Of a stretch of DNA of 64,000 nucleotides, positions 63,354 to 64,000 are shown piece by piece. Each line of letters starts with the position of its first letter. The stretch's first letter is position 1. A program made the translations under genes and the position numbers. Location of the stretch: assembly GCF_014203125.1 (NCBI RefSeq), contig NZ_JACHIH010000014.1, positions 1-64,000 on the forward strand, written 5' to 3'. This DNA comes from Rhodopseudomonas rhenobacensis. Lineage in GTDB: Bacteria; Pseudomonadota; Alphaproteobacteria; Rhizobiales; Xanthobacteraceae. The notes under the pieces are model-generated. The model had not been told where the DNA came from and searched no databases. It saw nothing but the letters and a program-made list of their open reading frames with translations.

Positions 63354-64000
63354 TTATCGCGCCGCATTGCTGCCGAGCACCACCTGGCTGAACTTGGCGG
63401 CGCCGGGCAACGCCAGATCCGGCGTCACCGGCCGCGCATGATCGAGCCCGACCACCGCGCCGCGCGGGGTGTCCGAGATCACATTGTTGCCGACCAGCGC
63501 CGTGCCGGCGCCTGACGCCACCGACACCCCGATGCCGACGAAGGCGTTGCGGATCACATTGCCGGTGATGGCGACGTCGCGCAGATATTGGCCCCAGCCG
63601 GCGACGATGCCGAACGACGGCGCGTTCTCGATCACGTTGCCGGTCACCGCGGTATCGGCCTCGACATAGATGCCGATGCCGGCGTCGTCGTCCGGTGCGG
63701 TGCCGATCGGCCGCTTCGGCTTGAGGTTGCGGATCAGATTGCCCTGCACCACGCTGAGCCGGCCGCCTTCGTTGAAATTGCACACCGAGACGCCGACCGC
63801 GGCGCCGTCCACGGTGTTGCCCGCGATCACCGCGCCCTCGAAGGCGAACTCCGAATACAGCGCCACCTCGCGAACGCTGCTGACGCTGTTGCCGGTGATC
63901 TGGATGTTGGAGGCGGAATTGCCGCGCACCGCGGAGTAATCGCAATTCCGGATCCGGTTGCCGCGCACGATGACGTTGCCGGCGCGAAACGCGTTGATGG
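63354..64000 (-). CDS. TIGR03808 family Tat-exported repeat protein (C-terminal part)
   Basis: Partial: the frame is open to the window end, so about 215 C-terminal residues are seen and the start is missing. The sequence is built of short right-handed beta-helix turns of the GN-x-I-x-N/G-x-V type (e.g. ITGNSVSSV, IAGNTVDGA, VQGNLIRNL, VTGNVIENA, ITGNVIRNA). This is as in pectate-lyase-like repeats and as expected for TIGR03808, a twin-arginine-translocated repeat protein paired with TIGR03809. The Tat signal would lie outside the window. Function unknown; a periplasmic or surface polysaccharide-binding role is a guess. Confidence 0.8.
   Translation of the reverse strand, partial: INAFRAGNVIVRGNRIRNCDYSAVRGNSASNIQITGNSVSSVREVALYSEFAFEGAVIAGNTVDGAAVGVSVCNFNEGGRLSVVQGNLIRNLKPKRPIGTAPDDDAGIGIYVEADTAVTGNVIENAPSFGIVAGWGQYLRDVAITGNVIRNAFVGIGVSVASGAGTALVGNNVISDTPRGAVVGLDHARPVTPDLALPGAAKFSQVVLGSNAAR

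Overview
The window looks like a chromosomal piece of an alphaproteobacterium of the Nitrobacteraceae/Bradyrhizobium group, most probably a Rhodopseudomonas (R. palustris-like) strain. The evidence is high GC, ATGA/GTGA-coupled operons, a hopanoid locus of the R. palustris type (hpnP, hpnC-D-E-shc-hpnG, hpnH-ispH, hpnN, hpnO), an EcfG-type promoter, a GAAC-N7-GAAC LexA box of alphaproteobacterial type, several families of palindromic intergenic repeats, and a convergent TIGR03809/TIGR03808 gene pair that I know only from this group. I see no tRNA, rRNA, CRISPR array, transposase or prophage. This assignment is by recall of families; no search was run.

Layout. 0-10.3 kb is catabolic and accessory: an SCP2-type thiolase with its DUF35 Zn-ribbon partner (-), an amidase with DUF2848 and AlkB (+), two small proteins (-), a ThDP enzyme and a CHMI-type tautomerase (-), then an LDH2-type dehydrogenase and an HpcH/HpaI aldolase (+). 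10.4-18.5 kb is a tight four-gene set: transglutaminase-DUF2126 amidoligase, permuted ATP-grasp/alpha-E protein, second transglutaminase, and a BaiN/HI0933-type flavoprotein. This is the least understood conserved system in the window. 18.8-22.7 kb encodes a secreted Cache protein, a membrane chemoreceptor and a soluble globin-coupled chemoreceptor.

22.7-43.8 kb is the hopanoid region. The C-2 methylase gene hpnP lies between eutB and eutC, which encode B12-dependent ethanolamine ammonia-lyase. An RND/MMPL exporter and two small secreted proteins follow. Squalene synthesis (hpnC, hpnD, hpnE), cyclisation (shc) and side-chain release (hpnG) form one coupled run. hpnH (adenosyl transfer) and ispH (isoprenoid supply) run towards it. 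hpnN (export) and hpnO (aminotransferase) complete the set. Together the genes go from isoprenoid precursor through squalene and diploptene/hopene to adenosyl-, ribosyl- and aminobacteriohopane products, with methylation and transport.

44.1-55 kb holds an M20 amidohydrolase, a DUF892 ferritin-like stress protein behind an EcfG promoter, and an SOS island. In the island one LexA box lies between divergent imuA-imuB-dnaE2 and radical SAM-UdgX genes. 55.4-64 kb holds a small Cys protein behind a FixK/FNR-like box, an enoyl-CoA hydratase, an Ala-rich envelope protein, an ECF sigma/NrsF pair, DUF2336 and GGDEF regulators, an anti-sigma-like membrane protein, and the TIGR03809/TIGR03808 pair cut by the window end.
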